From the NCBI GenBank assembly GCA_963732775.1, contig CAVTAR010000004.1:62001-126000 (forward strand): a stretch of DNA of 64,000 nt, read 5' to 3'. A program made the position numbers and the translations under genes. The notes under the pieces are model-generated. The model ran no database searches, was not told the DNA's origin, and worked only from the letters and a program-made list of their open reading frames with translations. This document shows positions 1 through 8,836 of the stretch, in pieces. The stretch is from CAVRQM01 sp963732775 (lineage in GTDB: Bacteria > Pseudomonadota > Alphaproteobacteria > Acetobacterales > Acetobacteraceae). Within the stretch, counting starts at the first letter, position 1; every line of letters begins with the position of its first letter.

Positions 1-64
1 ATACGCCCGCCCGGGGTGCGGAGGCAAGCGAACTCGGGACCGCTCCCAGGTTTGCCCCCGAGGG

Positions 65-772
65 TCAGGCGCGGTCGCCGAACAGCAGGCTGCCGACGCG
101 GACCTGGGTCGCGCCGTGGCCGATCGCGGCCTCGAAGTCGCCAGACATGCCCATCGACAGCACGGCCAGACCATGGCGGGCCGCGCAGGCGGCGAGCCAG
201 TCGAAGTGCGGCGCGGGGTCGGCCGCGGCGGGCGGGATGCACATCAGCCCGACCAGCGCCGCGCCGAAACGACGCGCGCAGTCGGCCACGAACCCGTCCG
301 CCTCGGCGCGCGGGACGCCGTATTTCTGCGCCTCGTCGCCGACATTGACCTGTACCAGCAGCGACGGCAGCCGCCCCTCCTGCTGGGCCGCCTGCTCGAT
401 CGCGTCGGCGAGGCGGGGGCGATCAAGGCTTTCGATCACGTCGGCGAGCCGCACCGCCTCGCGCGCCTTGTTGGTCTGCAGGCCGCCGATCAGGTGCAGC
501 CGCAGCATCGGGTGGACCGGGCGCAGCGCGGGGAACTTGGTGGCGGCCTCCTGCACCCGGTTCTCGCCGAACCGCACCTGCCCCGCGCCGAGCGCCGCGA
601 CGATGCCGGCGGCGGCGACTGTCTTGGAGACGGCGAGCAATGCGACACTGGCCGGGTCGCGCCCGGCCGCGCGGGCGGCGAGCCCGATGCGGTCGAGCAC
701 CTCGGCGAGCCGCCCGGCGACAGGGTCGGCGAGCGGGCCGGAAGCGGTGACAGGGGACGGATCGGCAGGCAT
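65..772 (-). CDS. yggS: YggS family PLP-binding homeostasis protein
   Basis: A 235-residue protein of the YggS/PROSC family, cytoplasmic single-domain TIM-barrel proteins that bind pyridoxal 5'-phosphate and buffer its level; no catalytic reaction is established for the family. The sequence shows the PLP lysine in LLAVSKTV (about Lys50), the FGENRVQEA motif near residue 70, LHLIGGLQTNK near 95, and the C-terminal phosphate-binding MGMSGDFEAAIGHG. Length is normal for the family. The ATG chosen gives the usual short leader before the first helix. Its CAT start overlaps the ATG of the divergent thiE-like gene (shared CATG), so no promoter fits between them. The 64 bases downstream to the window edge hold nothing I recognise. 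Confidence 0.93.
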   Translation of the reverse strand: MPADPSPVTASGPLADPVAGRLAEVLDRIGLAARAAGRDPASVALLAVSKTVAAAGIVAALGAGQVRFGENRVQEAATKFPALRPVHPMLRLHLIGGLQTNKAREAVRLADVIESLDRPRLADAIEQAAQQEGRLPSLLVQVNVGDEAQKYGVPRAEADGFVADCARRFGAALVGLMCIPPAAADPAPHFDWLAACAARHGLAVLSMGMSGDFEAAIGHGATQVRVGSLLFGDRA

Positions 773-1382
773 GGACCCATACGTTCGTGCGTGGGGGCAG
801 CGGGTCAAGGCGCGCGGCGGCCGAGGCGCGCCGCCGCCGCTCTGGCTGTTCACCGACACGGAGCGGCGCGCCGACCCGCGGCCGCTGGTCGCCGGCCTGC
901 CACGCGGCCTGTGCGGCGTGGTGCTGCGCCACGATGCGGGCCCCGGGGGCGGCCACGAGGCCGCGGCGCGCGAGCGGCTCGGGCGGGCACTGGCGCGGCT
1001 GTGCCGGGAGCGGCGGTTGCTGCTGGCCGTGGCGGGCGACTGGCGCCTCGCCGCGCGCCTCGGCGCCGGCCTGCACCTGCGCGGCGGTCGCCTGCCGGGC
1101 CTTGCGCCGCGCTGGCTGCCCCGCCTCACCGCCTCGGCGCACGACGCGATCGAGACGGAGCGGGCGCGCCGCGCCGGGGCGGCGCTGGTGTTCCTCTCGC
1201 CGCTGTTCCCGACGGCGAGCCACCCCGGCGGCAGCGTCCTCGGCCCGTCCCGGTGGGCGCGCCTGGCCCGCCGCCTGCCGGGCCGTGTCGCCGCGCTGGG
1301 CGGCATCGAGGGCCCGCGCGTCCGCGCCGTGCCACGGCGGTCGGGCGCCATCGGCGGCATCGGGGCTTTCGAGGGACGCTGA
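771..1382 (+). CDS. thiE: Thiamine phosphate synthase/TenI-like protein
   Basis: A 203-residue TIM-barrel protein resembling thiamine phosphate synthase (ThiE) and TenI. ThiE joins hydroxymethylpyrimidine diphosphate and thiazole phosphate in thiamine synthesis. Visible features are the opening LWLFTDTER strand and the conserved loop FLSPLFPTASHPGG near residue 145, followed by ALGGIEGPRV, matching the ALGGI strand of ThiE. The protein is diverged and lacks a clear diphosphate-binding DQxD signature, so it may be a ThiE/TenI-like protein rather than the housekeeping enzyme. Its ATG overlaps the start codon of the divergent yggS gene. Confidence 0.75.
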   Translation: MDPYVRAWGQRVKARGGRGAPPPLWLFTDTERRADPRPLVAGLPRGLCGVVLRHDAGPGGGHEAAARERLGRALARLCRERRLLLAVAGDWRLAARLGAGLHLRGGRLPGLAPRWLPRLTASAHDAIETERARRAGAALVFLSPLFPTASHPGGSVLGPSRWARLARRLPGRVAALGGIEGPRVRAVPRRSGAIGGIGAFEGR

Positions 1383-1607
1383 GCGGAACCGACCGTGCGC
1401 GGCGTGGCAGCCTTGCCACAGTGTTTCGGAATTGCCATGTCGCCGCCCCGTGCGAGGTTGCGGGACCGTGACCCGCACGATCATACTCCGCCCCGAGGTT
1501 CGGCAGTCCGCGAGCGTTGCGTTCGTTCCAGGCAGGGGCGCACGACACGGGAGGGGGCGGGACCTGAAACACTTTGCCGGACTGACCGGCGCTATGAGGA
1601 GGATTCG

Positions 1608-2891
1608 ATGCGCAAGCTCCTGCTGGCCACTTCGGCCCTGCTGGGTGCGTCTGTTGGGATCGTCGGTTCCGGTCATGCCGGCACGCTCTCGCCCAACGCG
1701 CCCAACCCGGCTCCCGGCTCGATCACCGTGACGCTGAACGCCCTGGTCGAGGCGTTCCTGGTGGACTCCACCGATAGCGGGACGCTTCCGCAGAACAACG
1801 CCGGCCGCAAGACCGCGACCTACGGCATTGCCAGCTACTCACGTCTGTATCCCTCGTTCGACGGCAAGCTGGCCAACGGCCTGAAGTATGGTGGCTCGAT
1901 CGAAATCCGCCACTACAACGGCTTCTCCGGCGCCGGCGGCGGCACAAGCGGCGACCCGGGCACGTTCTACGTGCAGCGCGAATTCGTCTATGTCGGCGCC
2001 GACCAGTTCGGCAAGGTGACGATCGGCACGCCGGTGCAGCCCTCGGAACTGTTCCAGACCGGCAACCCGGCCAACTTCAACACCGGCGGCTGGGACGGCG
2101 ACCTGCCCGGCGTGTTCGCCACCGGCATCCCGTACTTCATCGACGACGACAACGACCGCGCCGAGAAGATCGTCTACGTGTCGCCGCAGTTCGCCGGGTT
2201 CGATTTCGGCGTGTCGTTCGAGCCCAATGACACCAACAACCAGTTCGACAAGTCCGCGTCCCGCACCTCCTCCGCGATCGGCACGGCGATCATCACCGAC
2301 ACCACGACGCAGGCGGCCGATGGTGCGTTCGGCAAGCGCCGCAACACGGTGGACGGTTCGGCCCGCTATCAGGGCACTTTCGGCCCGGTCGGCATCAAGG
2401 CCAACGTCGCCGGCTCTTTCGGTGGCACCGTGCACTCCATCAACGGGCCGCAGAACTACAAGGACTTCAGCTTCCTGGGTGGCGGCGTATCGGCCACCTT
2501 CGGCGGCCTCGAGGTGGACGGCCACATCGACTGGGGCAAGTTCGGGCCTGACTTCACGCCGCTGCAGACCGGATCGACCACCGCCTACATCGCCGGTGCC
2601 TCCTACTCGTTCGGGCCGTGGATCTTCGGTGGCTCGTACTACGGCTTCGACTCCGGCTACACCAAGGCGATCGCGCCTACGGTCGGCGCGCTGCACGGCT
2701 ACGGCCTGGCGGCCGGCGGCACTTATACGCTGGCGCCGGGCGCGTCGGTGTTCCTGGAATACCTGTATGGGCATCAGCACGTGAACGGCCTGGACGTGGT
2801 CGCCGGGACCGCCAACGCGGCGGGCACGACGGGCACGAACAACAACACCCGCTCGCAGGCGTTCGGCATCGGCACCGCCTTCAAGTGGTGA
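1608..2891 (+). CDS. Outer-membrane porin
   Basis: A 427-residue Gram-negative porin. Residues 1-24 form a signal peptide ending at GHA; the mature chain is rich in alternating hydrophobic and glycine/aromatic strands typical of a 16-strand beta barrel, with FYVQREFVYVGADQFGKVTIG matching the strand-turn of general porins (shown here only in part of its length). The last residues, FGIGTAFKW, end in an aromatic residue as required for BAM-mediated insertion. The ATG is set by a strong GAGGAGGA ribosome site at 1596-1603. The 225 bases upstream hold no other gene; a promoter is expected there but I cannot assign one. A clear terminator follows at 2923. Confidence 0.9.
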   Translation: MRKLLLATSALLGASVGIVGSGHAGTLSPNAPNPAPGSITVTLNALVEAFLVDSTDSGTLPQNNAGRKTATYGIASYSRLYPSFDGKLANGLKYGGSIEIRHYNGFSGAGGGTSGDPGTFYVQREFVYVGADQFGKVTIGTPVQPSELFQTGNPANFNTGGWDGDLPGVFATGIPYFIDDDNDRAEKIVYVSPQFAGFDFGVSFEPNDTNNQFDKSASRTSSAIGTAIITDTTTQAADGAFGKRRNTVDGSARYQGTFGPVGIKANVAGSFGGTVHSINGPQNYKDFSFLGGGVSATFGGLEVDGHIDWGKFGPDFTPLQTGSTTAYIAGASYSFGPWIFGGSYYGFDSGYTKAIAPTVGALHGYGLAAGGTYTLAPGASVFLEYLYGHQHVNGLDVVAGTANAAGTTGTNNNTRSQAFGIGTAFKW

Positions 2892-2922
2892 GCGACGCCT
2901 GACCGGCTCGAGGCCCAGTGGC

Positions 2923-2957
2923 AAAGGGGCGGTGGGCATCCACCGCCCTTTTTCTTT
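2923..2957 (+). terminator. Rho-independent terminator of the porin gene
   Basis: A 9-bp GC-rich stem (GGGCGGTGG, 2927-2935, pairing with CCACCGCCC, 2940-2948) with a 4-base loop is followed by TTTTTCTTT. It lies 35 bases after the porin stop codon, so the porin is a monocistronic unit. Confidence 0.93.
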
Positions 2958-3086
2958 GCCAACCTCCGGCTGGTCGTGGCGTCGGCACGAGCGGCCTTGG
3001 CGGGTCGGGGCCGATCGGCTAGACAAGCCAACGTCCTTCGCGACCGCCGATCGATAGTCTCCGGGAAAGGGGGCAACCCGCCTCTC

Positions 3087-3626
3087 ATGCAACTTCGCCC
3101 TCTCGCCTGCCTCGGGCTGCTGCTCGCGAACACCCCGTTGCTGCTGACCGCCTGCAGCAACTCCAAGGCGCTCTCGGCCGACCAGTACAACGATCCGCGT
3201 TTCCGCGGCCCGGGCTTTGGCCGGCTCGGCGGCGAGAACGGCGGCGTGCTGTTCACCACCGACCGCAGCCGCAGCAGCGGCGGCGGCGGCGACCAGGGCG
3301 GCGCGCTCGGCGTCAACGCCTATCTGTGGCGCGGCGCGCTGGACACGCTGTCGTTCATGCCGCTCGCCCAGGCGGACCCGTTCGGCGGGGTCATCATCAC
3401 CGACTGGTACGAGCCGCCGGTCGCCAGCGGCGAGCGCTTCAAGGCCACCGCCTATATCCTCGGCCGCCAGCTCCGCGCCGATGGCGTGCGGGTGACGATC
3501 TTCCGCCAGACGCTGGCGAACGGGCAATGGGCGGACGCACCCGTCCAGCCTTCCACGGGTGCCGAGATCGAGGACAAGGTGCTGGCCCGCGCCCGCGAGC
3601 TGCGCGCCCAGTCGGCCGAGCGCTGA
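3087..3626 (+). CDS. DUF3576 family lipoprotein
   Basis: A 179-residue exported lipoprotein of the DUF3576 family, whose function is unknown. Residues 1-21 are a hydrophobic signal peptide ending in the lipobox LLTAC, so the protein should be lipidated on Cys21 and, with no Asp at +2, sorted to the outer membrane. The body holds the conserved segment LWRGALDTLSFMPLAQADPF and GGVIITDWYEPP. In alphaproteobacteria this gene commonly lies just before leuS and lptE, as here, which hints at an envelope role. The ATG follows a purine-rich stretch and gives a clean signal peptide. Confidence 0.9.
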   Translation: MQLRPLACLGLLLANTPLLLTACSNSKALSADQYNDPRFRGPGFGRLGGENGGVLFTTDRSRSSGGGGDQGGALGVNAYLWRGALDTLSFMPLAQADPFGGVIITDWYEPPVASGERFKATAYILGRQLRADGVRVTIFRQTLANGQWADAPVQPSTGAEIEDKVLARARELRAQSAER

Positions 3627-3643
3627 GTCGAAAGACGGGTTGC

Positions 3644-6319
3644 GTGCCCGAGGCAGTGGCGCAGGAGCGCGACGCGCCGGCAGCCGAGCCCGCGAGCGAG
3701 CCGGCCCGCTATGATTTCCACGCGGCCGAGCCACGCTGGCAGCGTGTCTGGGACGAGCGCGGCTGCTTCGCGGTGGACGACGTGCCGGACGCAACCCGGC
3801 CGACCTACTACGTGCTGGAGATGTTCCCCTACCCCAGCGGCAAGATCCACATGGGGCACGTCCGCAACTACACCCTGGGCGACGTGGTGGCGCGCTACAA
3901 GCGGATGCGCGGCTTCCGGGTGCTGCACCCGATGGGGTGGGACGCGTTCGGCCTGCCCGCCGAGAACGCCGCCCGCGAGCGCGGCGTGCATCCGGCCACC
4001 TGGACGCGCGCCAACATCGGCGCGATGCGCGCGGAACTGCGCCGGATGGGCCTGTCGATTGATTGGCGGCGGGAGTTTGCCACCTGCGACGTCGCCTATT
4101 ACGGCCAGCAGCAGCGGCTGTTCCTGAAGCTGCTGGCCGCCGGCCTGGTCGACCGGCGCGAGGCGCTGGTGAACTGGGACCCCGTGGACGGCACCGTGCT
4201 TGCCAACGAGCAGGTGATCGACGGCCGCGGCTGGCGCTCCGGCGCGCCGGTCGAGCGGCGCCGCCTGGCCCAGTGGTTCTTCCGCATCACCGACTACGCG
4301 CCGGAACTGCTCGAAGCGCTCGATGGCCTCGATCGTTGGCCCGAGCGGGTGCGCCTGATGCAGGCCAAGTGGATCGGCCGCAGCGAGGGCGCGCGCGTGC
4401 GCTTCGCCCTCGAGGCGCCGCGGGACGGCGTCGAGGCGATCGAAGTCTACACGACCCGGCCGGACACGCTGTTCGGGATGTCGTTCCTCGCCATCGCGCC
4501 GGAGCACCCGCTGGCCGCAGCGCTTGCCGCGCGCGATCCGGCAGCCGCCCGCTTCAATGCCGAGTGCCGCAGCCAGGGCACCAGCGAGGCGGCCATCGAG
4601 GCGGCGGAGAAGCGAGGCTTCGACACCGGGCTTCGCGTGCGCCACCCGTTCGCGCCGGATCGCACACACCCGGTCTGGATCGCCAACTTCGTGCTGATGG
4701 AATACGGCACCGGCGCGGTGTTCGGCTGCCCGGCGCACGACGCCCGCGACCTCGAGTTCGCGCGCCGCTACGACCTGCCGGTGACGGTCGTGGTGTCGCC
4801 GGATGGCGACCCGGCGACCGAGGTGCCGCTGCCGTACGACGGTCCGGGTCGGCTGGTGCGTTCCGACTTCCTGGACGGGCTCGACACGCACGCCGGCCAG
4901 CGCCGCGCCATCGACGCGCTGGCCGCCCTTGGCCTGGGCACCGGGGTGGTGAACTGGCGGCTGCGCGACTGGGGAGTGAGCCGGCAGCGCTACTGGGGCT
5001 GCCCGGTGCCGGTCATCCATTGCGCGGGCTGTGGCGCGGTGCCGGTGCCGGACGACCAGCTTCCGGTGGTGTTGCCCGAGGATGTGCGCTTCGACCTGCC
5101 CGGCAACCCGCTCGACCACCACCCGACCTGGAAGCATGTCGCTTGCCCGCGCTGCGGCGGCGCTGCGCTGCGCGAGACCGACACGCTCGACACGTTCGTC
5201 GACAGTTCGTGGTATTTCGCCCGGTTCTGCAGCCCGGCCAGCGACCAGCCGGTCGATCCCGCGGCCGCGGCGGCGTGGCTGCCGGTGGACCAGTATATCG
5301 GCGGGGTCGAGCACGCGATCCTGCACCTGCTGTATGCCCGGTTCTTCACCCGCGCGATGCGTGACGCCGGCTCCGTCTGGCCGTCGGAGCCGTTCGTCGG
5401 CCTGTTCACCCAGGGCATGGTGACCCACGAGAGCTATCGCCGTCCGGGCGGCCAGTGGGTCTATCCGGACGAGGTGGTGCGGCGCGACGACGGTACCGCG
5501 GTGGCGCGCGACGATGGCGAGGTGCTGGTCGTCGGCCGGGTTGAGGCGATGTCGAAGTCCAAGCGCAACACCGTTGATCCGGGCCGGATCGTGGCCCAGT
5601 TCGGGGCCGACACCGCGCGCTGGTTCATCCTGTCGGACAACCCGCCCGAGCGCGACATGGAATGGACCGAGGCAGGCGTGAGCGGCGCGTCGCGGTTCCT
5701 GCAGCGCCTCTGGCGGCTCGCGGTCGCAGTGCCGGACGGCGGCGCGCCGGGCTCCTCTGCCGCGGCCGACCCTGCGGGGTTCGGCCCGGCCGCTCGCGCC
5801 TTGCGACGTGCGACGCACGCCACGATCGAAGCAGTGACGCACGCTTTTGAATCGCTCGCATTCAACGTGGCGGTCGCGCGCCTGCACGAGCTGACCAACG
5901 CACTGGCCGAGAGCGAACGCCGCGCCCACGCCGCCCATGCGGCGCCGGACGAGGCCGAGCCCGGGCTGGACTGGGCGCGCCGGGAAGCGGTCGGCGCGCT
6001 GACGTTGCTGATCGCGCCGATCGCGCCGCATCTGGCCGAGAGCCTGCATGCCGCGCGGGGTGGCGGGCCAGCGGTGATCGCCGATGCGACCTGGCCCGCA
6101 TGGGATCCGGCGCTGCTCGAAACCGAGACGACGACCGTCGCGGTCCAGGTGCAGGGCCGCCTGCGCGGATCGATCGATCTGTCGATCGGTGTCTCGGAGC
6201 CCGAGGCGCTGGCGGCGGCGGCGGCCGAGCCGAACGTCGCGCGTGCCCTGGCGGGTCGCACCATTGTCCGGCGGGTCTACGTCCCGGGGCGCATCGTCAA
6301 CTTCGTGGTGCGAGATTGA
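3644..6319 (+). CDS. leuS: Leucyl-tRNA synthetase
   Basis: An 891-residue class I aminoacyl-tRNA synthetase that charges tRNA-Leu with leucine in the cytoplasm. The HIGH signature appears as KIHMGHVRNYTLGD (about residue 72), the CP1 editing domain carries TTRPDTLFGMSFLAIAPEHP, the tRNA-binding C-terminal domain has APHLAESL, and the KMSKS loop appears as AMSKSKRNTVDPG. Length matches bacterial LeuRS. The start is a GTG 17 bases after the DUF3576 stop codon; there is no ATG before the conserved YDFHAAEPRWQRVWDE. It is followed closely by lptE and holA, the usual alphaproteobacterial order. Confidence 0.97.
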   Translation: MPEAVAQERDAPAAEPASEPARYDFHAAEPRWQRVWDERGCFAVDDVPDATRPTYYVLEMFPYPSGKIHMGHVRNYTLGDVVARYKRMRGFRVLHPMGWDAFGLPAENAARERGVHPATWTRANIGAMRAELRRMGLSIDWRREFATCDVAYYGQQQRLFLKLLAAGLVDRREALVNWDPVDGTVLANEQVIDGRGWRSGAPVERRRLAQWFFRITDYAPELLEALDGLDRWPERVRLMQAKWIGRSEGARVRFALEAPRDGVEAIEVYTTRPDTLFGMSFLAIAPEHPLAAALAARDPAAARFNAECRSQGTSEAAIEAAEKRGFDTGLRVRHPFAPDRTHPVWIANFVLMEYGTGAVFGCPAHDARDLEFARRYDLPVTVVVSPDGDPATEVPLPYDGPGRLVRSDFLDGLDTHAGQRRAIDALAALGLGTGVVNWRLRDWGVSRQRYWGCPVPVIHCAGCGAVPVPDDQLPVVLPEDVRFDLPGNPLDHHPTWKHVACPRCGGAALRETDTLDTFVDSSWYFARFCSPASDQPVDPAAAAAWLPVDQYIGGVEHAILHLLYARFFTRAMRDAGSVWPSEPFVGLFTQGMVTHESYRRPGGQWVYPDEVVRRDDGTAVARDDGEVLVVGRVEAMSKSKRNTVDPGRIVAQFGADTARWFILSDNPPERDMEWTEAGVSGASRFLQRLWRLAVAVPDGGAPGSSAAADPAGFGPAARALRRATHATIEAVTHAFESLAFNVAVARLHELTNALAESERRAHAAHAAPDEAEPGLDWARREAVGALTLLIAPIAPHLAESLHAARGGGPAVIADATWPAWDPALLETETTTVAVQVQGRLRGSIDLSIGVSEPEALAAAAAEPNVARALAGRTIVRRVYVPGRIVNFVVRD

Positions 6320-6341
6320 TGCGCCCGCGACCGGTGGCGCC

Positions 6342-6893
6342 GTGACGCGTCGTCCTGGTCAGGAGGGGGCGACGCGTCGCCACGTGCTGCGGTGGGTGGC
6401 GAGCATGGCGCCCATGGCAGCCGCTGGCTGCGGCTTCCGCCCCGTGTACGGCGATCGTGGCGTGGCCGGGGCCGGGCGCGCCGGCTCCGAACTCGCCGCG
6501 ATCTCGGTCGACCTCATTCCCGAGCGCGCCGGCCAGCTGCTGCGCGGTGCCCTGCAGGAGCGTTTCGAACGCTTCAACCCCGACCAGCCACGCCGCTACG
6601 CTCTGAGAGCGGATTTCGCGGTGACGGACGATGCGCTCTCGATCCAGGCGGACAGCTCCATCACGCGGCTGCGGGTGATCGGGCTCAGTCGCTACACGCT
6701 GACGACGCTTGACAGCCGCGCGACGCTGACCAGCGGCACGGCGCGGGCGGTCGACGGCCTCGACGTCATCAACCAGCAGTATTTCGCAGCCGACCTCACG
6801 CAAGAGGTGGTGGTCCGGCGTTTAGCGGACGCGGTTGCCGACCAGGTGGCGCTGCAACTGGCGGTGTTCTTCAGCGCGCACACGGGTGTCTGA
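6342..6893 (+). CDS. lptE: LPS-assembly lipoprotein LptE
   Basis: A 183-residue lipoprotein that plugs the LptD barrel and helps deliver lipopolysaccharide to the outer leaflet of the outer membrane. The N-terminus has basic residues, a hydrophobic run and the lipobox AAAGC followed by GFRPVYG, the signature beginning of alphaproteobacterial LptE. The C-terminal ADAVADQVALQLAVFF helix is typical. A GTG at 6342 gives a full signal peptide; a second GTG at 6384, fourteen bases after AGGAGGGGG, is an alternative, while the ATG at 6405 would leave too short a signal. It sits between leuS and holA, its usual neighbours. Confidence 0.9.
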   Translation: MTRRPGQEGATRRHVLRWVASMAPMAAAGCGFRPVYGDRGVAGAGRAGSELAAISVDLIPERAGQLLRGALQERFERFNPDQPRRYALRADFAVTDDALSIQADSSITRLRVIGLSRYTLTTLDSRATLTSGTARAVDGLDVINQQYFAADLTQEVVVRRLADAVADQVALQLAVFFSAHTGV

Positions 6894-6947
6894 CCGGCTC
6901 CCGCGCCGGCGCTGCATAGGGGGTGCACCGATCATGGTGCAGCGGGC

Positions 6948-7874
6948 GTGAGGGCGAGCGCCGCTCGGCTTTCGGACGTGTTGGCGGCGCTGCCCGGCCT
7001 TGCCGTGGTGGCCCTGCATGGCGAGTCCGACGGCCTTGTGCGTGACACGGCGCGCGTGGTGCTCCGTGCGGAGTGCGGCGCCGAGCGTGATCCGCTTCGG
7101 CTGACGGCGCTGCGGACGAGTGACGAGCGGCACGTGACAGCGGCTCTGCGAACCGTCGCTCTCGGCGGCGGGCGGCCGGTGGTGTGGGCGGCCGAGGCAT
7201 CGGAGAAGTGGACCGAAGTGGCCCGCGAGACCTTGCGGAACGCGCCCGCCGCCTTGCTGGTCCTCGGCTTCGGCGCGCGCTTCGACAAGTCGGCACTTAG
7301 CCTTGCGGTCGGACAGCACGAGGCCGGCTACGTCGTCGACTGCACGCCGGACTTGGCGGCGTCCGAGCGGGAGGTGGGCACCGTGTTCGCAGCGCTAGCG
7401 GTGACATCGGACAAGGGTGTCGTCCGGTCCCTGGTCGAATGGGCGCGGGCCAGCGGGCAATCGCCGACCGGGGTTGCCGAACGCGCGGTGCTGCTCGCCG
7501 GCCCGGGCGGCACGGTGGACGCAGCCTTGACGGCCCGGCTCGGCTTCGACGGCGATGGCCAAGCGCTTGCGGCCGCCGTGCGGGCGGGGCTGGGAGGCGA
7601 CGCAGCGACGCTCGATCGCGCCGTCAGTCAGGCCCTGCACGACGGCCAGAACGGCGTTGGACTGCTGCGTCAAGTCCTGGCCCAGGTTCAGTATGCTCGG
7701 GCCGTCGGCATCCGCCAGCGACCCCGCACCCCAGCGCCGGGCTCCGCTGGCTCGACCGCGGTCGAGGCGGCCGCGGAGACGCTTTGGCGGGCCGAACGCG
7801 CGGCCAAGCGGACCGGCGCGCCGCAGGAACTCGTGGCGGCGGGCGCGCTCGGTTGGCTGGCCCGGCGGAGCTGA
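6948..7874 (+). CDS. holA: DNA polymerase III subunit delta
   Basis: A 308-residue protein matching the delta subunit of the replicative clamp loader, which opens the beta sliding clamp. The conserved N-terminal strand and P-loop-like region read AVVALHGESDGLVRDTARVV, and the C-terminal collar domain includes LLRQVLAQVQYARAV and TGAPQELVAAGAL. It is somewhat shorter than the usual 340 residues and diverged in the middle, but the position right after lptE is characteristic. The start is a GTG 54 bases after lptE. It converges on parB with a 59-base gap. Confidence 0.88.
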   Translation: MRASAARLSDVLAALPGLAVVALHGESDGLVRDTARVVLRAECGAERDPLRLTALRTSDERHVTAALRTVALGGGRPVVWAAEASEKWTEVARETLRNAPAALLVLGFGARFDKSALSLAVGQHEAGYVVDCTPDLAASEREVGTVFAALAVTSDKGVVRSLVEWARASGQSPTGVAERAVLLAGPGGTVDAALTARLGFDGDGQALAAAVRAGLGGDAATLDRAVSQALHDGQNGVGLLRQVLAQVQYARAVGIRQRPRTPAPGSAGSTAVEAAAETLWRAERAAKRTGAPQELVAAGALGWLARRS

Positions 7875-7933
7875 CCTCCGGAACTCCTCGGCGCTGGTCG
7901 GGAAAACTGGGGGCCTGGCGATCTCCGTCTTGC

Positions 7934-8836
7934 TCAGTCGGGAGCGAGCAGCGCGAGCAGTCCCTCCAGCTGGCCGGCAGTCTCGAACGCGACACTGATG
8001 TGGCCCCGACCGCCCCGGCTGGTGATCCGGACCGCGAGCCCGAGCCGCTCAGACAGCGAGCGCTGCAGCGCGGAGGTATCCGGATCCACATCGAGGCCCC
8101 CGCGTGTCGATGGCCCATCCCGGTGGGCCGGCGGTGGCTCGGCCGCTCGCTCGCCCCGTCCAGGGCGGCGTGAGTCGGTCGTCAGCAGGTACTCGGTCGC
8201 GCGAACGCTCAGCCCGCGACTGAGCACTGACGCCAAGGCGGCGCTCGGATCGGCATGCGACAGCAATGCGCGTGCGTGGCCGGCGGAGATACTGCCGGTG
8301 CGCAGCGCCTCCCGTACGTCGGAGGGCAGGTTCAGCAGTCGCAGCGTGTTGCTGACGTGACTGCGCGACTTGCCGAGCGCCTGAGCGAGCTCATCGTGGC
8401 TGAGGGCGAAGGTCTCGATCATCCGCCGACACCCTTCTGCCTCGTCGAGAGCGTCCAGGTCATCGCGTTGCAGGTTCTCCACCAGTGCGGCAAGCGACGC
8501 GGCCTGGTCGGTCAACGGCTGGACAAGGCACGGGACGGCCGACAATCCGGCGATCCGCGCGGCGCGCCAACGGCGCTCACCAGCCACGATCTCGAGCTGG
8601 GGTCCGCTGCCAGCGGAGCGTCTGACCAGCAACGGCTGCAAGACACCCTGGCGCGCGATCGACTGAGCGAGTTGGGCCAGCGCTGCCGGATCCATGCTGG
8701 AGCGCGGCTGCGTCGGGTTTGCGATCAGGCCATCAAGCGGGACGAGCTGGAGGGAACCGCCCTGGCTCTCGGCGGCTTGCGTCTCGCCCAGCAGGGCCGC
8801 GAGTCCGCGCCCGAGACGTCGAGGAGGTTCACGCAT
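7934..8836 (-). CDS. parB: Chromosome-partitioning protein ParB
   Basis: A 300-residue ParB/Spo0J protein, a CTP-dependent DNA clamp that loads at parS sites and spreads to organise the origin region. Residues 1-15 (RRLGRGLAALLG) are the ParA-stimulating N-terminal motif. The ParB/sulfiredoxin domain shows LIANPTQPRSS, the CTP-binding GERRWRAARIAGL and ENLQRDDLDALDEAEG; the helix-turn-helix is ALGKSRSHVSNTLRLLNLP. The C-terminal dimer domain follows a proline-rich linker around residues 225-250. The start overlaps the parA stop by eight bases, so the two are translationally coupled. A parS palindrome lies 1.4 kb away inside rsmG. Confidence 0.97.
   Translation of the reverse strand: MREPPRRLGRGLAALLGETQAAESQGGSLQLVPLDGLIANPTQPRSSMDPAALAQLAQSIARQGVLQPLLVRRSAGSGPQLEIVAGERRWRAARIAGLSAVPCLVQPLTDQAASLAALVENLQRDDLDALDEAEGCRRMIETFALSHDELAQALGKSRSHVSNTLRLLNLPSDVREALRTGSISAGHARALLSHADPSAALASVLSRGLSVRATEYLLTTDSRRPGRGERAAEPPPAHRDGPSTRGGLDVDPDTSALQRSLSERLGLAVRITSRGGRGHISVAFETAGQLEGLLALLAPD

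Noticed and set aside
3452..6049. An 865-codon minus-strand frame opposite leuS
   Set aside because: Shadow of leuS codon usage; the translation is Arg/His-rich low-complexity without motifs.
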